From NCBI GenBank assembly GCA_028282185.1, contig JANQIJ010000277.1:1-14321 (forward strand): a DNA stretch of 14,321 nt, written 5' to 3'. Below, piece by piece: positions 1 to 6,654 of the stretch. Under the pieces are notes generated by a model. The model searched no databases, was not told the origin of the DNA, and saw only the letters and a program-made list of their open reading frames with translations. Numbering within the stretch: position 1 is the first letter of the stretch; each line of letters opens with the position of its first letter. The stretch is from Rhodospirillales bacterium. GTDB taxonomy: Bacteria > Pseudomonadota > Alphaproteobacteria > Rhodospirillales > Casp-alpha2. The position numbers and the translations under genes were made by a program.

Positions 1-137
1 AGACATGGGGCGTCCCGGGCGAACAGACGAGCGGCAAGGCCACCCCCCAATCCCGCGCCGACAACGGTGACGACGCCAGCGCAGAAGTGACCCCGCTGCC
101 CAATCCCCTGAGCGCCCGGAAACGCGGAGGCGATTGA
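1..137 (+). CDS. C-terminal tail of a CDS cut by the window edge, probably the type I secretion ABC transporter
   Basis: A frame is open from the first bases of the window (codons from position 3) to a TGA at 135-137. It encodes a hydrophilic, Gly/Asp/Pro-rich tail of about 44 residues with no recognisable domain. The identity is inferred from context: the next gene, 4 bases downstream, is a HlyD-type membrane fusion protein, and in type I secretion operons that gene normally follows the inner-membrane ABC ATPase. No ATPase motif is in view, so the tail itself does not prove this. The GGAGG just before the stop (126-130) serves as ribosome binding site for the downstream gene, which suggests translational coupling. 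It could instead be an unrelated upstream gene. Confidence 0.45.
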   Translation, partial: TWGVPGEQTSGKATPQSRADNGDDASAEVTPLPNPLSARKRGGD

Positions 138-141
138 TCCC

Positions 142-1611
142 ATGAACAGGCCCCCCGACAAGCCAACACCGCCGCCCGGCCCAGGTCCGGCGCTCGGTCA
201 GATTACGCCGGCGCAGATCCCCGCCGAGCAAGCGCGGGCCGGTGGCACGGCCGATGCCGCGCCCGACGACGCAGCGCCGCGACAAAAGACCGATCAGGCG
301 GCGCCCGTGGATATCGGCACCCTGACCGAAGGCTACGCGCCGTCGGAAACGGTCCCCGGCTCGACCCATGCGGTGTTCTTCCTCTGCGCCGCCATGGTTA
401 TCTGCTTCGGCATCTGGTCGGCGTTCAGCGAATTGGACATCGTCAGTATGGCCACCGGCGAGGTCATCCCCTCGACCCAGGTCAAGACCATCCAGCACCT
501 GGAAGGTGGTATTGTCCGCGACATCAAGGTCATCGAGGGTTCGAAGGTCAAGGCCGGGCAGGAACTTGTCGTCCTGGAACCAACGGCGTCCAGTGCCGAC
601 GTGGGCGAACTTGGGGAGAGGCTCGCCTCCCTGCGCTTCGACCTGTTGCGGTTCGACGCATTGCTGACGGGCGCCGCCAAACTGACCCTGCCCGAAGACC
701 TGATGCGGGAACGTCCCGACCTTGCAGCCAGCGCGCGACAGCGGTTTCTGGCCGACCTCGGCAATCATCAAAGCAACATCAAACGCCAGAAAGCGGCGAT
801 CAAGCAGCGAACCCAAGAAATCCGCGAGATCAAGACGCGGATCGCCAACAGCCGCAAGAGCTACAAACTGGTCGATGAGCAAGTCAGAATCAGCGAGGGC
901 TTGTTGAAGCGCGATCTGACCAATCGCTTCGTTCACTTGAATTTGTTGAAAGAGGCGGAGGAACTGCGCGGCGGGATCGAAACGGATCAGGCATCGTTGC
1001 GTCGGGCGGAAGCGGCGCTGAAGGAATCGCAGGCCGTTCTGGAAAGCGTGGAAAGCGAATTCACCCAAGAATACCAGCGCCAACTAGACGAAGCGGAATT
1101 GAACTTCCGCGAGTTGACGCAACGCATTCAGAAGTTCAAGGACAACCTGCAACGGACCGTCGTCCGCTCGCCCGTGGACGGGACGGTCAAGACGCTGCAC
1201 GTCGTCACCGTTGGTGGCGTGATCCGGCCCGGCGACCCGGTCGTCGATGTCGTGCCGGCGGGGGATAAGCTGATCATCGAGGCCCAATTGCCGACCCAGG
1301 ACATTGGGTATGTGGTGCCCGGCCAGGACGCGACGGTGAAACTCGCATCCGGCGACGCCATGCGGTTCAACGCGCTCAACGGCACCGTGATCCATGTCAG
1401 CCCCGATACCCTGCAAACGCCCGAGGGCGCGCCCTATTACAAGGTACGGATCGCCACCGAAGCCGACCATTTCAGCCGGGGAACCCTGGTCTACAACCTT
1501 TTCCCGGGGATGCAAGTGGTGGCCAGCATTCAGACCGGATCGCGGACCGTGGCCCGCTATTTGCTGGATCCGCTGCTCGCCAATCTGGATGACGCAATGG
1601 GCGAACGCTGA
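142..1611 (+). CDS. HlyD-family type I secretion membrane fusion protein (periplasmic adaptor)
   Basis: 489 residues. Proteins of this family sit in the inner membrane and span the periplasm, linking a type I ABC exporter to a TolC-like outer membrane channel. Visible parts: a Pro/Ala-rich cytoplasmic N-terminus of about 75 residues; one membrane segment at about 76-95; a first half of the lipoyl/barrel domain (about 105-147) with the hallmark IQHLEGGIVRDI; a long charged alpha-helical hairpin or coiled coil (about 150-330); the returning lipoyl/beta-barrel part (RSPVDGTVKTLHV, about 346 onward); and the typical C-terminal end (GMQVVASIQTG, then a YLLDPL motif). The start is ATG 142 with GGAGG at 126-130. 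Family members usually have 430-480 residues; the excess is in the proline-rich leader. The secreted substrate is not encoded in this window. Confidence 0.93.
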   Translation: MNRPPDKPTPPPGPGPALGQITPAQIPAEQARAGGTADAAPDDAAPRQKTDQAAPVDIGTLTEGYAPSETVPGSTHAVFFLCAAMVICFGIWSAFSELDIVSMATGEVIPSTQVKTIQHLEGGIVRDIKVIEGSKVKAGQELVVLEPTASSADVGELGERLASLRFDLLRFDALLTGAAKLTLPEDLMRERPDLAASARQRFLADLGNHQSNIKRQKAAIKQRTQEIREIKTRIANSRKSYKLVDEQVRISEGLLKRDLTNRFVHLNLLKEAEELRGGIETDQASLRRAEAALKESQAVLESVESEFTQEYQRQLDEAELNFRELTQRIQKFKDNLQRTVVRSPVDGTVKTLHVVTVGGVIRPGDPVVDVVPAGDKLIIEAQLPTQDIGYVVPGQDATVKLASGDAMRFNALNGTVIHVSPDTLQTPEGAPYYKVRIATEADHFSRGTLVYNLFPGMQVVASIQTGSRTVARYLLDPLLANLDDAMGER

Positions 1612-1659
1612 GACCCCGCCCGGCCTCTGATTAACCGATGGCGGTGCCCAAAATTTAAT

Positions 1660-1971
1660 TTATTTCTTTGCCGCGGGTTTCTTGGCCGCGGGCTTTTTGG
1701 CCGCCATGTCCTTGGCATCTTCAGCCGGCTCGGTGTCGTCGCTCGCGGCGTCTTCGGCTTGGCTTTGCAATTTTTCACGAATCTCATTGGCCCCATCGGC
1801 GATCCCGCGCAGCATCGCCTGTAACTGGTTCGCTGGGATGTATAAACGCGTCACCGGGCGTGACGTCGATGCTTCGACCTGTTGACCCAAGGTAACACGG
1901 AACACGCCATTGGCGTGGGAAACGCTGGACACCAATTCAACATAATGCTCATCAAGAGTATCTTCGGACAC
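1660..1971 (-). CDS. Small protein, possibly DUF3467-like, with AAKKP-repeat tail
   Basis: I choose a GTG start at 1971 (103 residues) because GGGAG lies 8 bases upstream (1980-1984) and the longer frame starts only at a TTG at 2061 with no clear ribosome binding site. The core (roughly residues 10-65) reads YVELVSSVSHANGVFRVTLG, then VTRLYIPANQLQAMLRGI. This pattern of a Y-x-(hydrophobic)-x-S-H strand, an F-x-(V/L) strand and a 'P-x-x-(A/Q)-x-x-(M/L)-L' helix resembles DUF3467 proteins, but the match is by eye and weak. An acidic stretch (AEDAASDDTEPAEDAKD) is followed by MAAKKPAAKKPAAKK, a histone-H1-like basic tail encoded by roughly 15-base tandem repeats. It is divergent from an Xre regulator and convergent with the HlyD gene. 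Function unknown; nucleic acid contact through the tail is an inference. Confidence 0.72.
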   Translation of the reverse strand: MSEDTLDEHYVELVSSVSHANGVFRVTLGQQVEASTSRPVTRLYIPANQLQAMLRGIADGANEIREKLQSQAEDAASDDTEPAEDAKDMAAKKPAAKKPAAKK

Positions 1972-1979
1972 AGGGGGGG

Positions 1980-1984
1980 CTCCC
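1980..1984 (-). promoter_or_regulatory. Ribosome binding site deciding the GTG start at 1971
   Basis: On the minus strand GGGAG is followed by 8 bases and then GTG. No equally good site precedes the upstream TTG at 2061, so this site favours the 103-residue form of the small AAKKP-tailed protein. Confidence 0.55.
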
Positions 1985-2146
1985 GGAAAAGTTTCAAAAT
2001 GGCAATCACGATTCTCAATGGATCGCCAAGACCGGTCAACCGCTAACTCCCCTATTGCCAAAACAAGCCAACGACTGCTGGAATTGGTCTTTTTTTTGGC
2101 CTAAAACCCTCGTTTCGGTCAATAATCTACTTGTTTTGTGAGTTCT

Positions 2147-2174
2147 ATTGTAACCCTCAGGGCTTTTTCGCCAA
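2147..2174 (-). promoter_or_regulatory. Candidate sigma70-type promoter reading left
   Basis: On the minus strand TTGGCG (2169-2174) is separated by 16 bases from TACAAT (2147-2152). The -10 box matches the consensus in five of six positions and the -35 in four. It would drive the small AAKKP-tailed gene with a leader of about 170 bases to the GTG at 1971. Box matching by eye only. Confidence 0.35.
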
Positions 2175-2183
2175 ACTCAGGGC
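2156..2183. repeat. Two direct repeats CTCAGGGC, 20 bases apart
   Basis: CTCAGGGC occurs at 2156-2163 and again at 2176-2183, a spacing of 20 bases or about two helical turns. The first copy is inside the imperfect palindrome CCCTCAGGG (2154-2162). Both copies overlap or flank the left-reading promoter candidate and lie just upstream of the right-reading one, so they could be sites for a regulator of the divergent pair. Confidence 0.35.
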
Positions 2184-2190
2184 GACCCCG

Positions 2191-2220
2191 CAAGCTGTGT
2201 GGTATAATTGTTGCAGCTTG
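2191..2220 (+). promoter_or_regulatory. Extended -10 promoter inside a 7-base dyad; candidate autoregulatory operator of the first Xre gene
   Basis: TGGTATAAT (2200-2208) is a perfect TGnTATAAT extended -10; no good -35 is visible, as is common for extended -10 promoters. It is framed by the perfect inverted repeat CAAGCTG (2191-2197) and CAGCTTG (2214-2220), spacer 16. A further half-site CAAGCT occurs at 2254-2259 nearer the gene. Xre/Cro regulators usually bind such dyads over their own promoter, so autoregulation is a reasonable inference. Transcription would begin near 2215, giving a leader of about 60 bases. Confidence 0.5.
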
Positions 2221-2237
2221 GGAGTCGGGAAGAGGCG

Positions 2238-2261
2238 ATGAATCTTCCTAGGTCAAGCTAA
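2238..2261 (+). CDS. Possible 7-codon leader peptide upstream of the first Xre gene
   Basis: ATG 2238 starts a 7-codon frame (MNLPRSS) ending at TAA 2259-2261. A purine-rich stretch, GGGAAGAGG (2227-2235), lies just before it as a possible ribosome binding site. It falls between the promoter candidate and the regulator's own ribosome binding site (TAAGGA, 2264-2269). Such a short frame can occur by chance; an upstream-ORF role is only a possibility. Confidence 0.2.
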   Translation: MNLPRSS

Positions 2262-2278
2262 CGTAAGGAAACACTCGA

Positions 2279-2743
2279 ATGCCTAAAATATCGCGCAAAG
2301 CGCAAACCGGTCGACAGAAAAGGCTGCCGCCGGGAGTGTCCAACCCTGTCGATGTGCATGTCGGCCAGCGGCTGCGGCTTCGCCGGACTCTCTTGGGAAT
2401 GAGTCAAGAAAAGCTGGGCGACGCGGTCGGACTGACATTTCAACAAATCCAAAAGTATGAGCGTGGTGCCAACCGAATCGGCGCCAGCCGCCTTTACATG
2501 TTTTCGCGTATTCTCGACGTTCCCGTCTCTTATTTTTTTGAAGAACTGCCGTCGCAGATTCGCACCCATGAAGGGCAGCTGGAAATTGGTCTATCCGATC
2601 GATCCCAGGACATTCTAGAACGGGACCCCATGGCGCGCCGGGAAACGCTCGAACTGGTGCGTGCCTATTACGCTGTCGGCGACCCGAAGGTTCGGCGCCG
2701 CATCGTCGATTTGGTCCATTCCCTCGGCCCTGACAAGCGTTAG
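2279..2743 (+). CDS. Xre-family transcriptional regulator, alphaproteobacterial small type (copy 1)
   Basis: 154 residues. The N-terminus is basic (MPKISRKAQTGRQKRL). Residues about 31-89 form a Cro/CI-type helix-turn-helix domain: MSQEKLGDAVG covers the first helices, TFQQIQKYERGANRI the recognition region, and VPVSYFFEEL the end. The C-terminal part contains LVRAYYAVGDPKVRRRIVDL, a conserved helix pair in this family, which has no sensory domain. ATG 2279 is preceded by TAAGGA with a 9-base spacer. It is divergent from the small AAKKP-tailed gene and convergent with the amidohydrolase, whose stop lies only 12 bases beyond. A paralogue at 11980-12447 shares 22 consecutive identical residues across the recognition region (51-72 here). 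Regulated genes are unknown; self-regulation is suggested by the dyad over the upstream -10 box. Confidence 0.93.
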   Translation: MPKISRKAQTGRQKRLPPGVSNPVDVHVGQRLRLRRTLLGMSQEKLGDAVGLTFQQIQKYERGANRIGASRLYMFSRILDVPVSYFFEELPSQIRTHEGQLEIGLSDRSQDILERDPMARRETLELVRAYYAVGDPKVRRRIVDLVHSLGPDKR

Positions 2744-2755
2744 GATCAGCAAGCG

Positions 2756-4024
2756 CTATACCGTCCCGGCCCACCGGGCCATGGCGTCCAAGAGGATCCG
2801 ACATCCCGTGGCGAGGTTTTCGGGACGGGCGGCCTCGCGTTCGTTGTGGCTGATGCCATCGTCACAGGGCACGAAAATCATGCCCGTGGGCGCGCAGAGC
2901 GCCAGGTTGCAAGCGTCATGGCCGGCGCCCGAATGGATGTCCCGCCAGGCCACACCCAGGCGGTCGGCGGCATCGCGCACGGCTTGCACGCAGGCCGGAT
3001 CGAAGACAACGGCGTCCCGGGCCGAGGTTTGCGTCAACTCAAGGCCGAGCCCCGCCTGATCGGCGGTTTTCTTGAGGACAGCGCGCAATTGCGCGTCGAT
3101 TGCCGTCATCGTCGCATCGTCCGGGTGGCGAGCGTCGATCGAAAACGTCACTTGGCCGGGGATGGTGTTGCGTGAATTGGGCCGAACGGCGAGATAGCCC
3201 GTAGTGATCACTGGATTGGGCTCGAATTCGAAGGCCAGTCCGTTCAAGGCATCGATCATCCGCGCCGCACCGACCATGGCGTCTCGCCTAAGGTCCATCG
3301 GCAGGGTCCCGGCATGGCCTTCCTCGCCAGTGACGGTCACCAGGTAACACCGCTGTCCCTGGGCACCCAGGACGGCGCCGATGGGGGTGCCCGCCGCATC
3401 CAACACGGGCCCCTGTTCGATTTGCGCCTCGAAGAAGGCGGAAACCGGCTCGCCGCCGCAGGGCGCATCGCCGTCATAGCCAATGCGCGCCAGTTCTTCG
3501 CCGAAAGTGGTGGTGCCTTCACGGTCGGGCAGCGCCAAGGCCTGGTCAAGCCCGAACCGGCCGGCAAAAACCGCGGACGCCATGGCGCCACCGGCAAACC
3601 GGACGCCTTCCTCGTCACTCCAGACGACGACCTCAAGCGGCGCCCGCGTTTCGACCGCCGCGTCGTTCAAGGCGCGCATCACCTCCAGGCCGGCGAGCAC
3701 GCCGTAGGCGCCGTCGAACTTACCGCCGAGCGGTTGGGTGTCCAGGTGACTGCCGGTCATCACCGGCGGGGCGTCGGGTTTGGTCCCCGGGCGCCGGGCC
3801 CGGATGTTGCCCATGCGGTCGATGCGCACCTCAAGGCTCGCTTCCTGGCACCAGGAAACAAACAGATCCCGGCCGTCACGGTCCAAATCGGTCAAGGCCA
3901 ATCGGCCGACCCCGCCGCCCGGTGTCGCGCCAATCCGCGCCATTTCCATCAACGCGGCCCAGAGCCGGTCGCCGTCGACGGCCGCGACAGGACCAGAGGC
4001 CGTGCCAGAATCGCTCACCGCCAT
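2756..4024 (-). CDS. M20-family amidohydrolase (N-carbamoyl-L-amino-acid hydrolase / allantoate amidohydrolase / beta-ureidopropionase type)
   Basis: 422 residues, normal for the family (about 400-425). These cytosolic two-metal enzymes hydrolyse N-carbamoyl groups of ureido compounds. Family signatures: TGSHLDTQPLGGKFDGAYG (90-108; His93 and bridging Asp104), WSDEEGVRFAGG (135-146; the Glu pair 138/139), the dimerisation/lid segment with GHAGTLPMDLRRDA (236-249), RPNSRNTIPG (281-290), and GISHNEREA near the C-terminus (His393). The usual fourth ligand motif ELHIEQGP or EAHIEQGP reads EAQIEQGP, so the expected metal-binding His is Gln201 (codon CAA at 3424-3422). This may change or abolish metal-dependent activity. 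ATG 4024 overlaps the end of the upstream amidase by 10 bases (ATGGCGGTGA), indicating coupled translation. The exact substrate cannot be read from sequence. Confidence 0.9.
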   Translation of the reverse strand: MAVSDSGTASGPVAAVDGDRLWAALMEMARIGATPGGGVGRLALTDLDRDGRDLFVSWCQEASLEVRIDRMGNIRARRPGTKPDAPPVMTGSHLDTQPLGGKFDGAYGVLAGLEVMRALNDAAVETRAPLEVVVWSDEEGVRFAGGAMASAVFAGRFGLDQALALPDREGTTTFGEELARIGYDGDAPCGGEPVSAFFEAQIEQGPVLDAAGTPIGAVLGAQGQRCYLVTVTGEEGHAGTLPMDLRRDAMVGAARMIDALNGLAFEFEPNPVITTGYLAVRPNSRNTIPGQVTFSIDARHPDDATMTAIDAQLRAVLKKTADQAGLGLELTQTSARDAVVFDPACVQAVRDAADRLGVAWRDIHSGAGHDACNLALCAPTGMIFVPCDDGISHNEREAARPENLATGCRILLDAMARWAGTV

Positions 4025-5331
4025 TCACCGGCCCGATCGGCGATCCAACGACAGATTCTGAGCAGCTTGGCATCCTCACCCCAGGGGCAGACGACCTGCC
4101 CCCCGATCGGCAGGCTATCGGCGCCCGTCAGCAGGGGCAGACTGGCCGCCGGCGCCCCCATCAACGTCCAATAGCCGTTGAACACGGCATCGCCGGTGCG
4201 GCTCAGGTCGCGGGGCGCCTGGCCGGGCGCGACGGGCGTCAAAATGGCGTCGAAACCGGCAAATACATCGGCCAGGGCACGCTGCATGGCCTCGGCCCGA
4301 GCAAGGGCTTCAACGTATTCCCGGGCGGTGACGGGGAAGCCGCGCTCGATCCGGTCGCGGGTGATGTCCTTCATCTTGTTCTTGCCGGTATCGTAGTAAT
4401 GACCCAGGGCGCCGGCGACGGCGCCGTTCATGATGGTCGCATGGGTCGCCGCGGCCTCGTTGAACAACGGCGGCAGGTCCGTTTCCGTGACGACGTCGCC
4501 GAGCCGGCCGGCCAGACCTTCCAGACCCCGCTGCATATCGGCCTCGCCGCGGTCCCAGACCGGCCCGCGAACGAAGGCGATGCGCGGCGGCGCGTCGAGC
4601 GGCGGGGCCGCGCCAAAGTCCGCGTCCAGGCAGGTGTCCGGATCGGCTGGGTCGGGCGCCAACAGGACCGCCGCCGCCAAGGCGATGTCTTCCGGCGTGC
4701 GGGCGTAAATGCCGGGGTGGTCGAGCCGCCGGGACAAGGGCGACATGCCAGCCCGGGAAATCGTCCCATAGGTCGGCTTCAGCCCATAAATCCCGTTGTA
4801 GGAAGCGGGACGCAGCATCGAACCACCGGTCTGCGACCCGATGGCGAGCGGCACCATATGGTCGCCGACGGCGGCGGCTGAGCCCGAGGAGGACCCCCCC
4901 GGCGTGCATTCGGGATCATGCGGATTGCGGGTCTTGCCCGGGGCCGACATGGCGAATTCGGTGGTCACGCATTTGCCCATGATCACGGCCCCGGCCTCGC
5001 GCAGCAGGCGAACCAGGGTCGCATCCTTCTCGGGCCGTCGACCGGCGCAGAGCGCCGAACCGTTTTCCGTGGGCTGGTCGGCCGTGTCGATGATGTCCTT
5101 GATCCCCACGGGCAACCCATTGAGCGGACCGGCGGAGCCGTCCCGGCGTCGGGCGTCGGCGGCCTCGGCCTGGGCCAGCGCCAAGTCCGGGTCCAAGAAG
5201 ACCCAGGCCCCGACGGCTTCCTCCCGGGCGTCGATCCGCGCCAGGCAGGCGGCGACGTAATCCCTTGCGGTCAGTTCGCCCGTCGTCATGCGTCGCAGCG
5301 CCTCGGCGGCGGTCAGGTCGTGCAGGTCCAT
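4015..5331 (-). CDS. Amidase-signature family amidase
   Basis: 438 residues from ATG 5331. The enzyme family hydrolyses amide bonds with a Ser-cisSer-Lys triad, seen here as Lys78 (VGIKDIIDT), Ser147 (TPGGSSSGSAAA) and nucleophile Ser171 (GSQTGGSMLRPA); the 24-residue gap between the two serines is the family value. GLKPTYG follows as usual. The strong ribosome binding site GGGAGGAG (minus strand, 5336-5343) fixes the start; a frame extended to a TTG at 5364 lacks such support. The subfamily has Gln rather than the common Asp before TGGS. The gene is first in a two-gene operon whose second gene, an M20 amidohydrolase, overlaps its stop. This suggests successive steps on an amide or ureido compound. 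GatA of the tRNA amidotransferase is unlikely because no gatB or gatC is nearby. Confidence 0.92.
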   Translation of the reverse strand: MDLHDLTAAEALRRMTTGELTARDYVAACLARIDAREEAVGAWVFLDPDLALAQAEAADARRRDGSAGPLNGLPVGIKDIIDTADQPTENGSALCAGRRPEKDATLVRLLREAGAVIMGKCVTTEFAMSAPGKTRNPHDPECTPGGSSSGSAAAVGDHMVPLAIGSQTGGSMLRPASYNGIYGLKPTYGTISRAGMSPLSRRLDHPGIYARTPEDIALAAAVLLAPDPADPDTCLDADFGAAPPLDAPPRIAFVRGPVWDRGEADMQRGLEGLAGRLGDVVTETDLPPLFNEAAATHATIMNGAVAGALGHYYDTGKNKMKDITRDRIERGFPVTAREYVEALARAEAMQRALADVFAGFDAILTPVAPGQAPRDLSRTGDAVFNGYWTLMGAPAASLPLLTGADSLPIGGQVVCPWGEDAKLLRICRWIADRAGEWR

Positions 5332-5335
5332 GGGT

Positions 5336-5343
5336 CTCCTCCC
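5336..5343 (-). promoter_or_regulatory. Ribosome binding site deciding the amidase start
   Basis: GGGAGGAG on the minus strand lies 4 bases before ATG 5331, so the core GGAGG is 6-7 bases away. It would fall inside the coding region if translation began at the upstream TTG (5364), which argues for the ATG. Confidence 0.75.
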
Positions 5344-5404
5344 GGTCGGCTCGGTGGCCGCCAAATTCTCTTTTAGAACGATTCAGCCATGACGGCGCGG
5401 CGCC

Positions 5405-5419
5405 ATATTGTATACACTT
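5405..5419. promoter_or_regulatory. TGTATACA palindrome, candidate GntR/FCD operator overlapping divergent promoters
   Basis: TGTATACA (5409-5416) is a perfect palindrome inside ATATTGTATACACTT, close to the TTGTATACAA-type sites bound by many FadR/FCD-class GntR regulators. A GntR/FCD gene lies about 540 bases to the right. On the minus strand TACAAT (5407-5412) is a good -10 for the amidase operon; on the plus strand TACACT (5413-5418) is a weaker -10 with ATGACG (5389-5394) 18 bases upstream. A bound regulator would therefore cover both divergent promoters. This is inferred from pattern and position. Confidence 0.5.
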
Positions 5420-5489
5420 AGGGATCGCGGGGAACAAACACGACCCATCGAGATGCACCCGTTCCCGCCCATGACTTTCGGATCAGCCC

Positions 5490-5939
5490 ATGCCCGCATC
5501 GCCGCCCGACATCGACACCAGCCACGCCGAGACCTTCCGCCATTGGACGCCCGTGACGCTGCGATTTTCCGATCAGGACAGCATGGGGCATATCAACAAC
5601 GTTGCGTTTTCCGCCTTGGTCGAAGCCGGGCGCAACGCCTACGTCACCCAATACCTGAAGCCGGAATCCCACCCGGGGATCGATTTCGTGCTTGCCCGCG
5701 TGACCATCGATTTTCGCGCCGAAATGCATTACCCCGGCACGGTTCAGGTCGGTACCTGCATCAAGCGGGTGGGCGGATCGTCGATCACCATCAGGTCCGG
5801 CGTGTTCCTGGACGACGCAGTGCGGGCCACGGCGGAAAGCACCAACGTGTTCATCGACCTGGCCACGCGCAAGCCCTGCCCCGTTCCGACGGATATCCGC
5901 GAAGAATTGGAAAACCAATTGACGGCGGCGGGAAGATGA
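5490..5939 (+). CDS. Hot-dog fold acyl-CoA thioesterase (4HBT/YbgC-like)
   Basis: 149 residues, typical for single-domain hot-dog thioesterases, which cleave acyl-CoA thioesters in the cytoplasm. The family signature is clear: LRFSDQDSMGHINNVAFSAL (24-43) with the catalytic Asp30 and the GHxNN motif, followed by E45 on the long central helix. The rest gives alternating strands, such as VLARVTIDFRAEMHYPG and GGSSITIRSGVFL. ATG 5490 is used because the family signature begins some 20 residues later, as expected; the ribosome binding site is weak (GGATCAG). It is the first gene right of the divergent region and is 13 bases from the GntR gene, so probably cotranscribed. The acyl substrate cannot be predicted; its place suggests it trims a CoA ester in the pathway of this locus. 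Confidence 0.88.
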   Translation: MPASPPDIDTSHAETFRHWTPVTLRFSDQDSMGHINNVAFSALVEAGRNAYVTQYLKPESHPGIDFVLARVTIDFRAEMHYPGTVQVGTCIKRVGGSSITIRSGVFLDDAVRATAESTNVFIDLATRKPCPVPTDIREELENQLTAAGR

Positions 5940-5952
5940 ACGGGGGATTTGG

Positions 5953-6645
5953 ATGAGCCGCGACAAGGAATTTTCCGGCCAGACTTCCCGGGGCGAGTAC
6001 GTCCATGAGCGCCTGCGGGAGGCGATCCGCAGCGGCCGCTACGGACCGGGCGGCCGAATTCGCGAAACCGAGGTCGCGGCCTGGCTCGGCGTCAGCCGCA
6101 CGCCCGTGCGCGAGGCGCTCCGTCGCCTGCAGGCGGACGGTATCGTCACCTTCGAAGCCTGGCGCGGCGTGGTCGTCGCCGAACTGGACCATCAACAGGT
6201 GGTCGAGCTTTACGCCATGCGCCGCGTTTTGGAAGGCGGTGCCGCCCGTCTTGCGGCCCAGCATGCCTCGATCCCAGAACTCGCCTATATGGAAGACTGC
6301 CTGGGCCAGACGACACCGGGCAACGGCAACCCGGTGCGTCAGGCGGAGATCAACCGCCGGTTCCACGACGCCCTGTTCCAGGCGGCGCATAACCGTTACC
6401 TGTTGAAATCGGCGGCGGCGCTGCGCGATGCCCTGGCGCTGTTGCAGGGCACGACCTATTCCTTCCCCGATCGCGCCCAAGCGGCGCATGAAGAGCATTT
6501 GGCAATGATGGAAGCGATCCGCGCCCGCGAACCGGAAAAGGCCGAACGCCTGGCCCGTAAACACATCGGCAAGGCCGAACGGGCCCGCCTGAAGCTGCTG
6601 GGTGATCAGCGCAACGACGCCCATGCCAAGCCTCCCGAAGATTGA
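5953..6645 (+). CDS. GntR-family transcriptional regulator, FCD (FadR-type) subfamily
   Basis: 230 residues. A winged helix-turn-helix (about 12-78) shows the GntR hallmarks YVHERLREAIRSGRYGPGG, LGVSRTPVREALRRLQADG and GVVVAEL. The C-terminal FCD effector domain (about 84-215) has the expected metal-binding pattern: Asn134/His138 in NRRFHDALF (many relatives have Asp at the first position), His182 in HEEHLAMMEAI and His204 in ARKHIGKAE. Such regulators usually bind small carboxylates and derepress catabolic genes. ATG 5953 has a purine-rich GGGGGATTTGG in front and lies 13 bases after the thioesterase stop; the next gene starts 9 bases after its own stop. Likely targets are its own operon and the divergent amidase operon through the TGTATACA site at 5409-5416. 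Confidence 0.93.
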   Translation: MSRDKEFSGQTSRGEYVHERLREAIRSGRYGPGGRIRETEVAAWLGVSRTPVREALRRLQADGIVTFEAWRGVVVAELDHQQVVELYAMRRVLEGGAARLAAQHASIPELAYMEDCLGQTTPGNGNPVRQAEINRRFHDALFQAAHNRYLLKSAAALRDALALLQGTTYSFPDRAQAAHEEHLAMMEAIRAREPEKAERLARKHIGKAERARLKLLGDQRNDAHAKPPED

Positions 6646-6654
6646 ACGCCGGCG

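Noticed and set aside
2089..2097. Eight T in a row as a terminator
   Set aside because: No stable hairpin precedes it; it lies in the divergent control region where a terminator is not expected.
3922..4881. A 319-codon plus-strand open frame opposite the amidase and amidohydrolase
   Set aside because: The minus-strand amidase and M20 motifs are unambiguous; the plus-strand translation is Arg/Gly-rich without family content.
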